DNA of 29,270 bases from a virus, in the IMG/VR virus record IMGVR_UViG_3300033571_001070, positions 1 to 29,270 of that record. The stretch is one strand, 5' to 3'. Position 1 is the first letter of the stretch. Each line of letters starts with the position of its first letter. Below are positions 28,588 through 29,270 of the stretch, piece by piece. Position numbers and translations under genes: made by a program. The notes below the pieces were generated by a model. It did no database searches, had not been told where the DNA came from, and worked only from the letters and a program-made list of their open reading frames with translations.

Positions 28588-29270
28588 TTAACCTCCAAAT
28601 TTACCTTCATACCATTGTTGCAGTGGGGTTGCTACGTCTCTGGGAGCCGCAGGCATATAAGTATTGTAATACTGTTGAATTGCTTTGTAATAGTCAGCGT
28701 TTCCTACAGGAACAGGCGTTGTCGGGGCCATCGGGGCAGTTCCCCCACCACCTCCTGCGCCGCCCCCAGAACTTAACAAACCTGTTGACGACAGATTAGT
28801 TAGAGCCTTCAGAATATCTGTTAGAGTTAAAGACCCAACCAATTTAGTAGCTGTATCGGCAGCGGTCTTATCCCCGGTTGTTTCTAAGACTTTATCATAG
28901 ACAGTTGTTTGAGTTCCTGTCATCCCGGGGCCGTATTGAGCACCGGCATTGACCGCAGCAGCCACATCTCCAATGGTTTGAGTTGGTTTATTTTGGGTAA
29001 TCTCAACAACTTGAGTATCAGGGGCTGTCGGAGAAGCTACAGCAGTTGTTTCTGCAACTGGCGGCTGTACAACAGGAGGATTAACAGTAGCTGCAATAAC
29101 TTCTGCCAAGTTGTCCTTAGGTGCTTCTGGAGCTGTAACTTCTACTACTTGAGCAGGCTGAGGAGGTTCCACAAGGACAGGCTCAGTTGGAGCAGGTTCT
29201 ACCGGGCCCGTAAGCTCAGCAATAACTTCTGTCAAGTTGTCCTTAGGTGCTTCTGGAGCTGTAACTTCTA
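28588..29270 (-). CDS. Pro/Val-rich repeat protein, 5' end outside the window
   Basis: The frame is open to the right edge, so the TTG at 29235 is not the real start. The N-terminal visible part is a Pro/Glu/Val-rich flexible region with a repeated block (EVTAPEAPKDNL) of period 42 residues. The next part has Pro-Val-Val-Gln runs. The C-terminal 110 residues hold helical segments (ATKLVGSLTLTDILKALTNL), a Gly/Pro linker and an aromatic end (YYKAIQQYYNTYMPAAP). It precedes the fibre genes in the late operon. Probably a structural or fibre-linked protein; no family recognised. Confidence 0.6.
   Translation of the reverse strand, partial: EVTAPEAPKDNLTEVIAELTGPVEPAPTEPVLVEPPQPAQVVEVTAPEAPKDNLAEVIAATVNPPVVQPPVAETTAVASPTAPDTQVVEITQNKPTQTIGDVAAAVNAGAQYGPGMTGTQTTVYDKVLETTGDKTAADTATKLVGSLTLTDILKALTNLSSTGLLSSGGGAGGGGGTAPMAPTTPVPVGNADYYKAIQQYYNTYMPAAPRDVATPLQQWYEGKFGG
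29095..29270. repeat. Direct repeat of at least 50 bases, period 126
   Basis: Bases 29095-29144 and 29221-29270 are identical except at 29106/29232. The second copy is cut by the window edge, so the repeat may be longer and the copy number higher. It encodes the repeated block of the Pro-rich protein. Confidence 0.9.

Noticed and set aside
29233-29235. TTG at 29235 as the start of the Pro-rich protein
   Set aside because: The frame stays open to the window edge and the upstream codons are the second copy of a protein repeat, so the real start lies outside.

Overview
The window is most of a tailed, podovirus-type double-stranded DNA bacteriophage genome, apparently strictly lytic. It carries terminase, portal, short-tail adaptor and nozzle-like proteins, internal virion-type proteins, tail fibre genes, a holin and endolysin, and a T7-style replication set (primase-helicase, family A DNA polymerase, ssDNA-binding protein, 5'-3' exonuclease). 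No integrase, repressor, contractile-tail gene or phage RNA polymerase is visible, so transcription probably uses host RNA polymerase; good sigma70-like promoters support this. The host is a bacterium, probably proteobacterial (inferred from codon and ribosome-site style only). The adenosylcobalamin-dependent ribonucleotide reductase needs a host that has B12.

Layout: positions 3560 to 1 (minus) hold the small and large terminase genes and a portal gene cut by the window edge. Positions 3561-4478 are a noncoding hub with a leftward promoter, a structured leader, several short direct and inverted repeats, a perfect 16-bp match to the bacterial chromosomal parS consensus, and a rightward promoter. 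Positions 4479-19094 (plus) are the early and replication arm. It begins with very small genes, one split by a frameshift and one starting at ATT. It continues with helicase, polymerase, a tRNA-Leu overlapped by an HNH endonuclease gene, SSB, exonuclease, a metallopeptidase, a second HNH gene, a PD-(D/E)XK-like nuclease, MazG, a metallophosphoesterase, ThyX, a DUF3310 protein, class II RNR and PhoH. A strong two-way terminator at 19108-19157 separates it from the converging late arm. Positions 29270-19165 (minus) hold fibre/adhesin genes, tail adaptor, nozzle-like protein, three internal virion-type proteins, holin and endolysin. If the genome is circular or circularly permuted, the late operon would run from the terminase promoter leftwards, across the unseen part (capsid expected) and in from the right edge to the lysis genes.

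How it works together: host polymerase would transcribe outward from the hub. The rightward arm makes nucleotides (RNR, ThyX, MazG) and copies DNA; the leftward arm builds and packages the particle and lyses the cell. Most genes abut or overlap by 1 to 20 bases, which suggests translational coupling. The most unusual points are the parS site without a visible parB, the tRNA-Leu gene whose sequence also supplies the start of an HNH endonuclease, the ATT-started zinc-ribbon gene, and repeated TTGACA/TACAAT promoters buried in coding sequence.
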